64,000 nucleotides of DNA from Streptomonospora mangrovi (GCF_027604915.1 NZ_JAJAQC010000026.1:1-64000), one strand, 5' to 3'. Positions 1 to 9,043 are shown, numbered from the stretch's first letter. Notes: generated by a model not told the origin, from the sequence alone. Translations and numbers: made by a program.

Positions 1-218
1 AGGATCGCGCCCGCGGCCTAGCCGCGCTCCGGAGGGTTCGCATGCACGCGACGCAGCCACCGCACAACCGGTCGCACCGGTACGTGAACGCAATCACAAG
101 CGGGTCCCCCCCCCCCCCCCCCCCCCCCCCGGCCCGGGCCCCCCCCCCCCCCCCCCGGGCGGGCCCCCCCGGGGGTCGCCCCCCCCCCGCCGGGGCGCCG
201 CCCGGACCCTGACCCGGG
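1..218. other. Contig-edge artefact: duplicated 104 bases plus poly-C tracts
   Basis: Bases 1-104 are identical to 5061-5164 (end of menJ and the start of the menJ-nuoA gap). The match ends at 105, where uninterrupted C runs begin (106-130, 139-156, with further C/G runs to about 189). Real coding sequence starts only at the stop codon of the next gene at 219. An exact repeat ending in homopolymer is typical of a low-quality read joined at a contig end. I infer an assembly artefact and call no gene here. Confidence 0.8.
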
Positions 219-1529
219 TCACTCCAGCGGGAACATGCCGATCCGGCCCTTGTACTCGCCGCCCAGGCGGGTGGTGTCGCTGCCGACGTACAGGCCGTCG
301 GCGGTCGCCAGCAGCGCCTCGGCCCCGTGGCCCCGCTCGCGGCCGGGGTTCCAGGGCAGGGCCTTGCCGGTGCGCGGGTCGATCGCCCCGATGCCCTCGC
401 GTGCGACGGAACCGGGACCGGGGTGGTGGTCGCCGTGGGGGTTGTCCATCCACCGCTGGTGGCCGCCCACGTACACCGCCGCGCCGGTGACCGCCACCGA
501 GTACACCGCGTCACCGCCCGTGTGGTTCACCCACGTCGGCCGGGCACCCGCCGGGCCGCTGGTCTCCCAGCGGGCCACGGTCTTGCACAGGCCGTCCTTC
601 TTGTCGGGGCCGCCCGCCGTGGCCACCGCGAAGTAGGACCCGTCCGGCGCGAAGTCGATCTGGCGCAGGTAGGTGTGCATGTGCTCGAAGTCGCAAGGCT
701 TGCTGTACTCCTCCGTGGACCAGTTGCTCAGCCGCGCCGGGTTGGAGCCGGTGTCGATCATGGCGATCTGGTAGCGACGCTTGCCCTCGACCTTGGTGAA
801 GTTGCCCGCGATGACCAGCCGGTCGCCGTCCGGGCTGACGGCCAGCTCCTCCACCCGCAGGTCGCCGCGCCGGGACTCGGCGATGGTGATGTCCAGCGCC
901 TTGTCGAGCTTGCCGGTGTCGGCGTCGAACCGCGCGACACCGGTGCGCTCGGTGCCGTCGACGGAGGTGAACGAGCCGCCCGCGTAGAGCTGCCCGCCGT
1001 TCACGGCCAGGCGGTACACCGACCCGTTCTCGATCCCGGCGGAGAAGCCGTCCACCGGCTCGCCGTCGGCGGTCGACACCAGCGCGATGCCCCGGTGCAA
1101 CTCACCGCTCACGCGGTCGAACCGGCCGCCGATGAACACGGTGTCGCCGGGGCCGGGGACCACGCTCGTGATCGTGCCGTTGACGTCGGGCCGGAAGTCG
1201 GAGCTGATCTCGCCGGTGCCCGGCTCGAAGGCGAAGATGCGGTCGCGGTCCAGGGTGGTGCTGCCTTCGGGGTCGGACACCTCGGTGAAGTCGCCGGCGG
1301 CGACGATGAGGCCGCCCGCCTCGGCGATGGTGGTGACCGAGCCGTCGAGCACGTGCGGGGTCCAGTTGACCGGATTCTCGCTGACCACCCCGCTGTGCCG
1401 GGCACCCGCGTAGGCGGGCGGCGCCACCGCGACGGCCGAGGCCGAGGCGAGGGCGAGGCCGCTCAGCGCGGCCGCCAGCGCGAACGGAAGGCGCGGACGG
1501 GGTGAATGGTCGGTACGGACGGTGGCCAC
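219..1529 (-). CDS. Secreted beta-propeller-like repeat protein
   Basis: The protein is about 436 aa and exported. The GTG at 1529 is chosen because GGAGG lies 6 nt upstream. Residues 1-40 form a signal peptide: basic N-terminus, a hydrophobic Ala/Leu core, and a likely cleavage after AYA. The rest is built from repeats of the form V(F/Y)(I/V)GG.F..V.G followed by a short aspartate-containing strand, for example VFIGGRFDRVSG and LYAGGSFTSVDG, which is the pattern of a beta-propeller. Similar uncharacterised extracellular proteins are common in actinobacteria. No catalytic motif is visible and the ligand is unknown. It is transcribed away from the CRISPR array towards the contig edge, and its 3' flank is unreliable sequence. 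Confidence 0.75.
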   Translation of the reverse strand: MATVRTDHSPRPRLPFALAAALSGLALASASAVAVAPPAYAGARHSGVVSENPVNWTPHVLDGSVTTIAEAGGLIVAAGDFTEVSDPEGSTTLDRDRIFAFEPGTGEISSDFRPDVNGTITSVVPGPGDTVFIGGRFDRVSGELHRGIALVSTADGEPVDGFSAGIENGSVYRLAVNGGQLYAGGSFTSVDGTERTGVARFDADTGKLDKALDITIAESRRGDLRVEELAVSPDGDRLVIAGNFTKVEGKRRYQIAMIDTGSNPARLSNWSTEEYSKPCDFEHMHTYLRQIDFAPDGSYFAVATAGGPDKKDGLCKTVARWETSGPAGARPTWVNHTGGDAVYSVAVTGAAVYVGGHQRWMDNPHGDHHPGPGSVAREGIGAIDPRTGKALPWNPGRERGHGAEALLATADGLYVGSDTTRLGGEYKGRIGMFPLE

Positions 1530-1839
1530 GGGCTGCCTCCAGGTCGACGTAGAGCCGGTGTCAAGGCGCGCCACCGAGCACCCGGCCGCAGGAGGCACGG
1601 GCACGAACCACCGCGCCGCCGTTGAGCCGGGCGGCCGGGGAGCGCGATCTTGCGATCACACAGAGTAACGTTTTAGGGGGTTCTGAGTTACCGAAAAGCC
1701 GATGTGGGCACGGGCGTGTCGCAGATACGGTCAACCGAGTGGGAGCCGAACCGGCCCACCCTCTTCCGTAGCCGGACCGAGCGGGATAGAAGTAAACGAA
1801 AACCCGCCATGGGCGGGGCAACACCGCAGGTGCTTCAGG
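1530..1839. other. Upstream region of the propeller gene and probable CRISPR leader
   Basis: No gene is supported here. On the minus strand a TACTCT hexamer (1662-1667) could be the -10 element of the propeller gene, leaving a leader of roughly 125 nt. The last 60 bases before the first CRISPR repeat, including an A-rich stretch near 1790-1803 and a small CCCGCC/GGCGGG hairpin (about 1803-1817), sit where a type I-E leader would be. Confidence 0.4.
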
Positions 1840-1990
1840 GTGCTCCCCGCGCATGCGGGGATGGTCCCTCCAGCTCCAGCGCGAACCTCTTGGAGATGTC
1901 GTGCTCCCCGCGCATGCGGGGATGGTCCCGTGGTTGCGCACAAGTGCCTCAACCGCCTGCGGTGCTCCCCGCGCATGCGTGGATGGGGAG
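1840..1990 (+). CRISPR. Two-spacer type I-E style CRISPR mini-array, no cas genes
   Basis: There are three 29-nt repeats: 1840-1868 and 1901-1929 are identical, and 1962-1990 is degenerate. Two 32-nt spacers lie at 1869-1900 and 1930-1961. The repeat begins GTGCTCCCCGCGCATGCGGG and ends GATGGTCCC. The inner CCCCGC/GCGGGG palindrome, the 29-nt length and the 32-nt spacers are all typical of actinobacterial type I-E arrays. The third repeat differs at position 19 and over its last four bases, which marks it as the trailer end, so the leader lies to the left. No cas gene is visible in this window, so processing would depend on Cas proteins encoded elsewhere. Confidence 0.9.
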
Positions 1991-2049
1991 TTTTGGAACT
2001 GGGGAGCGGCGGACCGTCATGCCGTGTCCGGCTTTGGGGCGGGCGGGCC

Positions 2050-2055
2050 TAAAGT
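2050..2055 (+). promoter_or_regulatory. -10 element TAAAGT of menG, leaderless arrangement
   Basis: TAAAGT is followed by only 6 nt and then the menG ATG, and no ribosome-binding site is present. This spacing (TAnnnT, 6-8 nt, start codon) is the usual signature of leaderless actinobacterial transcripts. Confidence 0.6.
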
Positions 2056-2061
2056 GGACGC

Positions 2062-2772
2062 ATGACCCGCGCTGAGCTTGACAAGCGGCCTGCTGACGTC
2101 GCGACCATGTTCGACTCCATCGCCGACCGCTACGACCTCGCCAACGACGTCCTCTCCTTGGGACAGGACCGGCTGTGGCGGCGTGCCACCGTGCGGGCGG
2201 TCGAGGCGTACAGCGGGGAACTGGTCCTCGATCTCGCCGCCGGTACGGGCACCTCCTCGGAGTCCTTCACGGGCAAGGGCGCGCGGGTCATCGCGTGCGA
2301 CTTCTCCCAGGGCATGCTGCGCGTGGGCGCCGAGCGGCGGGGCGGGGCCTCCCGGCGCGGGGTCACCTTCGTGGCCGGCGACGCCCTGGCGCTGCCCTTC
2401 AACGACGAGACCTTCGACGCCGTCACCATCTCCTTCGGCCTGCGCAACGTCCACGACGTCGACCAGGCGCTGCGCGAGCTGCACCGCGTCACCAAGGTCG
2501 GCGGCCGCGTGGTGATCTGCGAGTTCAGCCACATCCCCTTCGGCGCGCTCGACAAGGTCTACTCCACCTACCTCATGGGCGCGCTGCCGCGCGTGGCCCG
2601 GCTGATCACCTCCGACTCGGCGGCCTACGAGTACCTGTCGGAGTCGATCATTGACTGGCCCGACCAGCCGGCGCTGGCCGCCCACATGCAGGAGGCGGGC
2701 TGGAAGCGCGTCGCCTGGCGCAACCTCACCTTCGGTGTCGTCGCCCTCCACCGGGGTTTCCGCGCCCAGTAG
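2062..2772 (+). CDS. menG: Demethylmenaquinone methyltransferase
   Basis: MenG/UbiE is an S-adenosylmethionine-dependent C-methyltransferase that performs the ring methylation of menaquinone synthesis. The 236-aa length is normal. The N-terminal [20 protein letters not shown] is the family signature (residues about 13-32). The SAM-binding motif I is [11 protein letters not shown] (about 57-67), and the C-terminal GVVALHRG is also typical. The ATG lies 6 nt after a TAAAGT box, so the mRNA is probably leaderless. Downstream lie the menaquinone reductase gene, the NADH dehydrogenase operon and a polyprenyl synthase, which agrees with a role in quinone supply. Confidence 0.93.
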   Translation: MTRAELDKRPADVATMFDSIADRYDLANDVLSLGQDRLWRRATVRAVEAYSGELVLDLAAGTGTSSESFTGKGARVIACDFSQGMLRVGAERRGGASRRGVTFVAGDALALPFNDETFDAVTISFGLRNVHDVDQALRELHRVTKVGGRVVICEFSHIPFGALDKVYSTYLMGALPRVARLITSDSAAYEYLSESIIDWPDQPALAAHMQEAGWKRVAWRNLTFGVVALHRGFRAQ

Positions 2773-3467
2773 CGACCGGGACGGCCTGAGGGGCTGACGT
2801 CCCGACCCGATCGCTCTCCTCCGCTCTCTGCTGATTCCTGCTGACCGTGCCGCCGCCCGCTTCGCTCCGGCGCACGGGTGTTTGGCGTGCCTTCGTGCCT
2901 TCCAGCCTTCCGCGCGCGGATCTCCTCGGCCCTACCACATGGCGCGGTGTGCTCGGGACGGTAGTGGTCTGTCCGGAACCTTGGCTTCGGGTGGACCGAA
3001 ACCCCGCCACCTGCAATTCCCATTTTCCTGGTGGAAATTCAGGATTCCGTTCCGGATTGTTATCGCGCGCTCCTCCGCGCCTTTTCCGCGCCTCTTCCGC
3101 CACCCCTGGTGCGCGCCGTCCAGCCGGCTTCCGTTCCCTCCCCGCCCGGTCCCCTCCTCGCCTGCGCGCGGCCTTCCGGCGATCGGCGGGCCGCCTTCCC
3201 GACCCCGGTCTCCGCCTCCCCGCTTCCGGCGGAGACGGTCGGCCGTGCTCCCTCGATCGCCCGCGCCGACGGATCGGCACTCCCTGACCTGCGGCGTCGC
3301 TGCGATCCTCGCCGCTCCCACGCGCCCCGGGTCGTTCCACCCCGCTGCTCCGCGCCGCCGCCCCCGCGTTTCCGGCCCGCCGACCGACGCGTCCAGGATC
3401 CCGCATCGCGGAATACTCTCATTTGTCGCGATAACCCATAAATCAGGCAAGGAACCGGCAAATCAAT
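2773..3467. other. Non-coding region downstream of menG
   Basis: No convincing gene is seen. All open frames here are Arg/Pro-rich read-through of C- and G-rich DNA without ribosome-binding sites. Composition falls noticeably around 3000-3070 and again from about 3410, leading into the regulatory segment that controls menJ. No strong terminator hairpin was found directly after menG. Confidence 0.5.
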
Positions 3468-3486
3468 TTAGGTTTGCCTAACTTTA
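3468..3486. promoter_or_regulatory. DtxR/IdeR/DmdR-type iron box
   Basis: TTAGGTTTGCCTAACTTTA matches the actinobacterial iron-box consensus TTAGGTTAGSCTAACCTAA at 16 of 19 positions, including the TTAGG and CCTAA half-sites. It lies about 285 nt upstream of menJ in a locally AT-rich segment. Known family members bind such boxes as Fe(II)-loaded repressors or activators. Which promoter it controls is an inference; the only gene downstream on the plus strand is menJ with the nuo operon. Confidence 0.6.
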
Positions 3487-3578
3487 CCAACAAATTGACT
3501 CGGCGTCCCGTTTGTCGCCGAAAACGCCTCAAGGCGATGAATGCACCCCTGGGGGTCGCTCCGCGAACCGGAAAGGTC

Positions 3579-3584
3579 TAGACT
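3579..3584 (+). promoter_or_regulatory. Probable -10 element TAGACT of the menJ-nuo transcript
   Basis: TAGACT fits the TAnnnT consensus. It ends 15 nt before the Rex operator, so the predicted transcription start (about 3591) would place the operator just downstream of +1. No good -35 hexamer is visible at the expected distance. Confidence 0.5.
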
Positions 3585-3599
3585 GCGAACCGAGCATCC

Positions 3600-3617
3600 T
3601 TGTGAAGGACTTCACAA
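3600..3617. promoter_or_regulatory. Perfect Rex operator upstream of menJ-nuo
   Basis: TTGTGAAGGACTTCACAA is an exact match to the TTGTGAAnnnnTTCACAA operator bound by the NADH/NAD+-sensing repressor Rex. The palindrome extends one base pair on each side (C3599, G3618). In Streptomyces coelicolor Rex is known to control nuo, cyd and other respiratory genes. Here the site sits at the likely start of the menJ transcript, about 150 nt before its start codon. Confidence 0.85.
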
Positions 3618-3770
3618 GCGTACGAGTCGCAGATAACAGCACATCAGCCACCGAACAGCCACCCGCCCACCACCGGAGCACCCCGCAGCACCGCAGTCCG
3701 CCCGCACAAGCGCCGACACCGGGCGCACCCCCGAGCGCCACGCCGCGCACCGCACGTCAAGGACCAACTC

Positions 3771-5081
3771 GTGAGCGAGACAGCACCCGCCCTCCAGTCT
3801 GTCCCGGGCCGCCGCACCGCCGGTGAGTCCGCCGACGTCATCGTCGTCGGCGCCGGACCCTCCGGGTCCACCGTCGCCTACTACCTGGCGCAGGCCGGAC
3901 TGGACGTCCTCCTCCTGGAGAAGACCGCCTTCCCCCGCGAGAAGGTCTGCGGCGACGGCCTCACCCCCCGCGCGGTCAAGCAGCTCACCGCCATGGGCGT
4001 CTCCCTCGACGACAAGGCGTGGATCCGCAACCACGGCCTGCGCATCATCGGCGGCGGCGTCCGCATCGAGCTGCCCTGGCCCGAACTCGGCGAGTTCCCC
4101 GACTTCGGCCTGGTCCGCACCCGCCACGACTTCGACCAGATCCTGGCCGAGCGCGCCGTCTCCGCCGGCGCCCGCCTGCTCCAGCGCACCAACGTCACCG
4201 GCCCGGTCGTCGACCCCCGCAGCAACCGCATCGTCGGCGTCAACGCCAAGGACCCCGACGGCGAGCCGGTCACCTACCGCGCCCCCCTGGTCGTCGCCGC
4301 CGACGGCAACTCCTCCCGGCTGTCGGTCGCCATGGGCATCCGCAAGCGCGACGACCGCCCGATGGGCGTCGCCGTGCGCACCTACTTCACCAGCCCCCGC
4401 CACGACGACGACTACCTGGAGTCCTGGCTGGAGCTGTGGGACCGCAGCGACGGCCGCGACGTCCTGCTGCCCGGCTACGGCTGGGTCTTCGGCGTCGGCG
4501 ACGGCACCAGCAACATCGGCCTGGGCATCCTCAACTCCACGGCGTCCTTCCGCGAGGTCGACTACCGCGCCCTGCTGCGCCGCTGGACCGACAGCATGCC
4601 TGCCGAGTGGGGCTTCACCCAGGACAACCAGCAGGGGCCCATCCGCGGCGCCGCCCTCCCCATGGGCTTCAACCGCACGCCGCACTACACCCGCGGCCTG
4701 CTGCTGGTCGGCGACGCCGGAGGCATGATCAACCCCTTCAACGGCGAGGGCATCGCCTACGCCATGGAGGCCGGCCACATCGCCGCCGACGTCATCGTGC
4801 AGGCCCACGCCCGGCCCACCCAGCAGACCCGCGAGCGGACCCTGCTGCGCTACCCGCGGATCCTCTCCGAGACCTACGGCGGCTACTACACGCTGGGCCG
4901 CTACTTCGTGAAGATGCTCGGCCAGCCGGAGTTCATGAAGTACGCCACCAAGTACGGCCTGCCCCAGCGCACCCTCATGCGGTTCACGCTGAAGATGCTG
5001 GCCAACCTGACCGAGCCCACCCGCGGCGACGCCATGGACCGCGTCATCAACGGGCTGAGCAGGATCGCGCCCGCGGCCTAG
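3771..5081 (+). CDS. menJ: Menaquinone reductase / geranylgeranyl reductase family flavoprotein
   Basis: This FAD-dependent enzyme saturates isoprene units of polyprenyl chains. Beside the complex I genes it most likely makes the partly hydrogenated menaquinone tail, as MenJ does in mycobacteria. The length is 436 aa. The dinucleotide-binding motif VIVVGAGPSGSTVAYYLAQ is at residues about 24-42, and KVCGDGLTPRAV (about 59-70) is the family's conserved Cys-Gly-Asp segment. GDAGGMINPFNGEGI (about 314-328) is the second FAD motif. The GTG start has AAGGA about 8 nt upstream. The gene is followed by nuoA after 157 nt and is preceded by Rex and iron-box sites. Confidence 0.87.
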   Translation: MSETAPALQSVPGRRTAGESADVIVVGAGPSGSTVAYYLAQAGLDVLLLEKTAFPREKVCGDGLTPRAVKQLTAMGVSLDDKAWIRNHGLRIIGGGVRIELPWPELGEFPDFGLVRTRHDFDQILAERAVSAGARLLQRTNVTGPVVDPRSNRIVGVNAKDPDGEPVTYRAPLVVAADGNSSRLSVAMGIRKRDDRPMGVAVRTYFTSPRHDDDYLESWLELWDRSDGRDVLLPGYGWVFGVGDGTSNIGLGILNSTASFREVDYRALLRRWTDSMPAEWGFTQDNQQGPIRGAALPMGFNRTPHYTRGLLLVGDAGGMINPFNGEGIAYAMEAGHIAADVIVQAHARPTQQTRERTLLRYPRILSETYGGYYTLGRYFVKMLGQPEFMKYATKYGLPQRTLMRFTLKMLANLTEPTRGDAMDRVINGLSRIAPAA

Positions 5082-5141
5082 CCGCGCTCCGGAGGGTTCG
5101 CATGCACGCGACGCAGCCACCGCACAACCGGTCGCACCGGT

Positions 5142-5159
5142 ACGTGAACGCAATCACAA
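5142..5159. promoter_or_regulatory. Second, imperfect Rex-like operator upstream of nuoA
   Basis: ACGTGAACGCAATCACAA matches 11 of the 14 defined positions of TTGTGAAnnnnTTCACAA. The central GTGAACGC resembles natural Streptomyces Rex sites. It lies in the 157-nt gap between menJ and nuoA, about 80 nt before the nuoA start, next to a second palindrome (ACCGG-5-CCGGT, 5127-5141). A separate Rex-controlled nuoA promoter is inferred. Confidence 0.5.
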
Positions 5160-5238
5160 GCGGGACCCGCCCGCCCCGCCCGCACGCCAGGCCGCGGCGC
5201 CCGACCGCCGCGCCGATTCTTGAGGGGAACGGCTAGCC

Positions 5239-5598
5239 ATGGAGCTGTACGCACCGATCTTCGTCCTCGCCGCGATCGGCGCCGCGTTCGTCGTCGTCTC
5301 GATGGTCGTGGGCTCCATCGCCGGACCCAAGCGCTACAACCGCGCCAAGCTCCAGGCATACGAGTGCGGCATCGAACCCACCCCGCAGCCCGCGGGCGGC
5401 GGCCGGTTCACGATCAAGTACTACCTCACGGCGATGCTCTTCATCGTCTTCGACATCGAGATCATCTTCCTCTACCCCTGGGCGGTCCACTTCGACGAAC
5501 TCGGGGTCTTCGGCCTGATCGCGATGGTCCTGTTCCTGGTGAACGTGTCGATCGCCTACGCCTACGAGTGGCGCCGCGGCGGCCTGGAGTGGGAGTGA
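5239..5598 (+). CDS. nuoA: NADH-quinone oxidoreductase subunit A
   Basis: NuoA is a small membrane subunit at the junction of the membrane arm and the hydrophilic arm of complex I. It has 119 aa with three predicted transmembrane helices (about residues 4-26, 58-80 and 85-107). The conserved loop YECGIEP lies between helices 1 and 2, and [11 protein letters not shown] is in helix 2. The ATG has GAGGGG about 12 nt upstream. It is the first of fourteen nuo genes in the canonical order A to N; most later junctions overlap by 1-4 nt, so a single polycistronic mRNA is likely. Confidence 0.96.
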   Translation: MELYAPIFVLAAIGAAFVVVSMVVGSIAGPKRYNRAKLQAYECGIEPTPQPAGGGRFTIKYYLTAMLFIVFDIEIIFLYPWAVHFDELGVFGLIAMVLFLVNVSIAYAYEWRRGGLEWE

Positions 5599-5686
5599 GC
5601 GCCACCACCGACGCCGCCGGCGCCCCGGGCGCCCGAGCAACCCGGAAACCGCAAACCCAGCAACCGCAGGAAAGGGGGTTCGCCGG

Positions 5687-6262
5687 ATGGGGATCGAGGA
5701 GAAGCTGCCCAGCGGAATCCTGCTGACGACCGTCGAGCAGATCGCCGGCCTGGTGCGCAAGAGTTCCATGTGGCCGGCCACGTTCGGCCTGGCGTGCTGC
5801 GCCATCGAGATGATGTCGGCGGGCGGACCGCACTACGACATCGCCAGGTACGGCATGGAGAAGTTCGGCGCCACGCCGCGCCAGGCCGACCTGATGATCG
5901 TCGCGGGCCGGGTGAGCCAGAAGATGGCCCCCGTCCTGCGCCAGATCTACGACCAGATGCCCGAGCCCAAGTGGGTCATCGCCATGGGCGTCTGCGCCTC
6001 CAGCGGCGGCATGTTCAACAACTACGCCATCGTGCAGGGCGTCGACCACATCGTGCCGGTCGACATGTACCTGCCCGGCTGCCCGCCGCGCCCGGAGATG
6101 CTGTTCGACGCGGTCCTCAAGCTGCACGACAAGGTGCAGAACACCAAGCTCGGCGCGCACCGCAGGCGCGAGATCGAGGAAGAGGAGGAGCGCAAGCTGC
6201 GCCGCCAGCTCCCCTACCCGGTCTACGCCGCCACCGAGCACAGCGAGGGGGTGGGCCGGTGA
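5687..6262 (+). CDS. nuoB: NADH-quinone oxidoreductase subunit B
   Basis: NuoB (PSST) carries the terminal [4Fe-4S] cluster N2, which hands electrons to menaquinone. It has 191 aa. The ligand motif [10 protein letters not shown], with tandem cysteines, lies at about residues 35-44; further ligands are the Cys of VCASSGGMF and of LPGCPPRPE. The C-terminal tail after residue 155 is charged and probably disordered, as in other actinobacterial NuoB. The ATG at 5687 is preceded by AAAGGGGG. An 88-nt gap separates it from nuoA and it overlaps nuoC by 4 nt. Confidence 0.96.
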   Translation: MGIEEKLPSGILLTTVEQIAGLVRKSSMWPATFGLACCAIEMMSAGGPHYDIARYGMEKFGATPRQADLMIVAGRVSQKMAPVLRQIYDQMPEPKWVIAMGVCASSGGMFNNYAIVQGVDHIVPVDMYLPGCPPRPEMLFDAVLKLHDKVQNTKLGAHRRREIEEEEERKLRRQLPYPVYAATEHSEGVGR

Positions 6263-7035
6263 GCCTCAACGGCAACGGGTCGGCCCCCGCTCCCGGCGAG
6301 GAGGGCGAGGAGCGCGTGGACGAGAACCTGCCCGCGCGCGCCGGCCGCGAACGGCTCAACGCCGACATCGACCGCTCGGGCATGTTCGGCGCCAAGACCA
6401 CCGGCGACACCTCCGGCTACGGCCGGCTGCTGGTGCGCCGCCAGCCGCCGCTGGCCTCCGAGCGGCCCTACACCCACCCCGACGACCCGCGCACCTCGTC
6501 CTTCGACGCGGTCGCCGACGCGCTGGAGCGGGCGCTGGGCAAGTCGCCGGTCGCCTACGGCCAGGCCGTGGAGCGCGTGGTGGTCGACCGCGGCGAGATC
6601 ACCTTCCACGTGCGCCGCGAGCACCTGGTCGAGGTCGCCCGCCGCCTGCGCGACGACCCCGACCTGCGGTTCGAGCTGTGCCTGGGCGTGACCGGCGTGC
6701 ACTACCCGCACGACACCGGCCGCGAGCTGCACGCCGTCTACCTGATGCGCTCCATCACGCACAACACCGAGATCCGCGTCGAGACGTCCTGCCCCGACGC
6801 CGACCCCCACATCCCCTCGATCGTGGCGGTCTACCCCACCAACGACTGGCACGAGCGCGAGGCGTGGGACTTCTTCGGCATCGTCTTCGACGGCCACCCC
6901 GCCCTGACCCGCATCGAGATGCCCGACGACTGGCACGGCCACCCCCAGCGCAAGGACTACCCGCTGGGCGGCATCCCGGTGGAGTACCGGGGCGCCACCA
7001 TCCCGCCGCCCGACGAGCGGAGGTCTTACCAATGA
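6259..7035 (+). CDS. nuoC: NADH-quinone oxidoreductase subunit C
   Basis: NuoC is the 30-kDa hydrophilic connecting subunit, which packs against NuoD. It has 258 aa starting at the GTG that overlaps the nuoB stop (GTGA). The 30-kDa family signature [18 protein letters not shown] is at about residues 196-213, and RKDYPLGG near the C-terminus is also conserved. Residues 1-60 form an acidic and Arg-rich extension. NuoC and NuoD are separate genes here, not the fused NuoCD of enterobacteria. Confidence 0.95.
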   Translation: MSLNGNGSAPAPGEEGEERVDENLPARAGRERLNADIDRSGMFGAKTTGDTSGYGRLLVRRQPPLASERPYTHPDDPRTSSFDAVADALERALGKSPVAYGQAVERVVVDRGEITFHVRREHLVEVARRLRDDPDLRFELCLGVTGVHYPHDTGRELHAVYLMRSITHNTEIRVETSCPDADPHIPSIVAVYPTNDWHEREAWDFFGIVFDGHPALTRIEMPDDWHGHPQRKDYPLGGIPVEYRGATIPPPDERRSYQ

Positions 7036-8330
7036 CGAACGTCACCGAGGACTACATCGACGCCTCCGGCGGCGACTGGGACGAGGTCATCGCCGCCGCG
7101 CAGGCCAGCAGCGCCGAGCGCCTGGTGGTCAACATGGGCCCCCAGCACCCCTCCACCCACGGCGTGCTGCGGCTCATCCTCACCCTCGACGGCGAGACCT
7201 GCACCGAGGCCCGCGTCGGCATCGGCTACCTGCACACCGGCATCGAGAAGAACATGGAGTACCGGACGTGGACGCAGGGCACCACGTTCGTGACCCGCAT
7301 GGACTACCTCACGCCGATCTTCAACGAGACGGCGTACTGCCTGTCGGTGGAGAAGCTGCTGGGGATCACCGACCGCATCCCCGAGCGGGCCAACGTCATC
7401 CGGGTGCTCATGATGGAACTGAACCGGATGTCGTCGCACTTCGTGGCCATGGCGACCTTCGGCATGGAGCTGGGCGCCACCACGATCATGACCAACGGGT
7501 TCCGTGAGCGCGAGCTGGTGCTGGACATCTTCGAGCTGGTCACCGGCCTGCGGATGAACCACGCCTACATCCGCCCCGGCGGTGTGGCCCAGGACCTGCC
7601 GCCCGAGGCCGAGGGCAAGATCCGCGAACTCCTCAAGGAGATGCCCAAGCGCGTCACCATCATGCGCAAGATGCTCGACGCCAACCCGCTGTACCTGGCC
7701 CGCACCCGCGACGTCGCCCACCTCGACCTGGCCGGCTGCATGGCGCTGGGCGTGACCGGCCCGCTGCTGCGCGCCTCCGGCCTGGCCTGGGACCTGCGCA
7801 AGGCCAAGCCCTACTGCGGCTACGAGAACTACGAGTTCGACATCCCCGTGGCCGAGGCCGGCGACGTCTACGCCCGCTACCGGGTGCGCCTGGCCGAGAT
7901 CGAGCAGAGCCTGCGCATCATCGAGCAGTGCCTGGACCGGCTGCGCCCCGGCCCGGTCATGATCGACGACGCCAAGATCGGCTGGCCCGCCAAGCTGGAG
8001 CTGGGCGCCGACGGCCTGGGCAACTCCCCCGAGCACATCGCCCACATCATGGGCGGGTCCATGGAGGCCCTGATCCACCACTTCAAGCTGGTCACCGAGG
8101 GCTTCCGGGTCCCCGCCGGCCAGGCCTACGCCGCGGTCGAGAGCGCCAAGGGCGAACTCGGCAGCCACGTGGTCAGCGACGGCGGCACCCGCCCCTACCG
8201 CGTGCACTTCCGCGACCCCTCGTTCACCCACCTCCAGTCGGTGGCCGCCATGTGCGAGGGCGGCACCGTGGCCGACGTGATCGCCGCGGTCGCCAGTATC
8301 GACCCCGTGATGGGAGGGGTGGACAGGTGA
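7032..8330 (+). CDS. nuoD: NADH-quinone oxidoreductase subunit D
   Basis: NuoD is the 49-kDa subunit that forms the quinone-binding cavity together with NuoB. It has 432 aa; the ATG overlaps the nuoC stop codon (ATGA). Conserved family segments include [13 protein letters not shown] (about residues 37-49), the [15 protein letters not shown] stretch, and [18 protein letters not shown] near the C-terminus. It is evolutionarily related to the large subunit of [NiFe] hydrogenases but lacks the metal-binding cysteine pairs, as expected for complex I. Confidence 0.96.
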   Translation: MTNVTEDYIDASGGDWDEVIAAAQASSAERLVVNMGPQHPSTHGVLRLILTLDGETCTEARVGIGYLHTGIEKNMEYRTWTQGTTFVTRMDYLTPIFNETAYCLSVEKLLGITDRIPERANVIRVLMMELNRMSSHFVAMATFGMELGATTIMTNGFRERELVLDIFELVTGLRMNHAYIRPGGVAQDLPPEAEGKIRELLKEMPKRVTIMRKMLDANPLYLARTRDVAHLDLAGCMALGVTGPLLRASGLAWDLRKAKPYCGYENYEFDIPVAEAGDVYARYRVRLAEIEQSLRIIEQCLDRLRPGPVMIDDAKIGWPAKLELGADGLGNSPEHIAHIMGGSMEALIHHFKLVTEGFRVPAGQAYAAVESAKGELGSHVVSDGGTRPYRVHFRDPSFTHLQSVAAMCEGGTVADVIAAVASIDPVMGGVDR

Positions 8331-9043
8331 GCACCACGTTCCCCGAAGACGTCCGCGCGCGCCTGGAGGTCGACGCCAAGGAGATCATCGGCCGCTACCC
8401 GCGCCAGCGCTCGGCGCTGCTGCCGCTGCTGCACCTGGTGCAGGCCGAGGAGGGCTACGTCAGCGCCGCCGGGATCCGGTTCTGCGCCGACCAGCTCGGG
8501 CTGACGACCGCCGAGGTCACCGCCGTGGCGACCTTCTACACCATGTACAAGCGCCGGCCCACCGGCGACTACCACGTCGGGGTGTGCACCAACACGCTGT
8601 GCGCGGTGATGGGCGGCGACGAGATCTTCGCCGCCCTCAAGGAGCACCTGGGCGTGGGCAACGACGAGGCCACCGAGGACGGCCGCGTCTCGGTGGAGCA
8701 CATCGAGTGCAACGCCGCCTGCGACTTCGCGCCGGTCGTGATGGTCAACTGGGAGTTCTTCGACAACCAGACCCCCGAGTCCGCCCGCCGACTGGTCGAC
8801 GACCTGCGGCTGGGCAAGGACGTCCGGCCCACCCGCGGCCCCGACCGGCTGTGCACCTGGAAGGAGGCCAGCCGGATCCTCGCCGGGTTCGGCGACGGCC
8901 GCGGCACCGAGGGCGTGCAGGCCGGCGGCCCCTCCCTGGAGGGCCTGCGGCTGGCCCGCGAGCGCGGCTGGGCCGCGCCCGACCCCGCCGCCACCCGCAC
9001 CGCCCCCGCCGAGGGCGACGGCGACGAAGGGAGCGCGAAGTGA
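8327..9043 (+). CDS. nuoE: NADH-quinone oxidoreductase subunit E
   Basis: NuoE (24 kDa) is a thioredoxin-fold subunit of the NADH-input module and binds one [2Fe-2S] cluster (N1a). It has 238 aa from the GTG overlapping nuoD. Cluster cysteines are in CTNTLC (about residues 87-92) and in [10 protein letters not shown] (about 127-136). It is longer than E. coli NuoE because of a C-terminal extension of some 70 residues rich in Gly, Ala and Pro, a common actinobacterial feature. The next gene, nuoF, overlaps by 4 nt. Confidence 0.95.
   Translation: MSTTFPEDVRARLEVDAKEIIGRYPRQRSALLPLLHLVQAEEGYVSAAGIRFCADQLGLTTAEVTAVATFYTMYKRRPTGDYHVGVCTNTLCAVMGGDEIFAALKEHLGVGNDEATEDGRVSVEHIECNAACDFAPVVMVNWEFFDNQTPESARRLVDDLRLGKDVRPTRGPDRLCTWKEASRILAGFGDGRGTEGVQAGGPSLEGLRLARERGWAAPDPAATRTAPAEGDGDEGSAK

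Noticed and set aside
94-453. Open frame through the poly-C region
   Set aside because: It consists mainly of Gly/Arg/Pro read from homopolymer artefact and overlaps the propeller gene.
1869-1900. Spacer 1 matching korA (13 identical bases, TCTTGGAGATGTC, also at 37154-37166)
   Set aside because: Only 13 of 32 bases match, which is plausible by chance, so it is not evidence of self-targeting.
3512-3826. Small open frame over the Rex operator region
   Set aside because: There is no ribosome-binding site, the composition is Thr/Pro-rich as expected from noncoding DNA, and it overlaps the menJ start.
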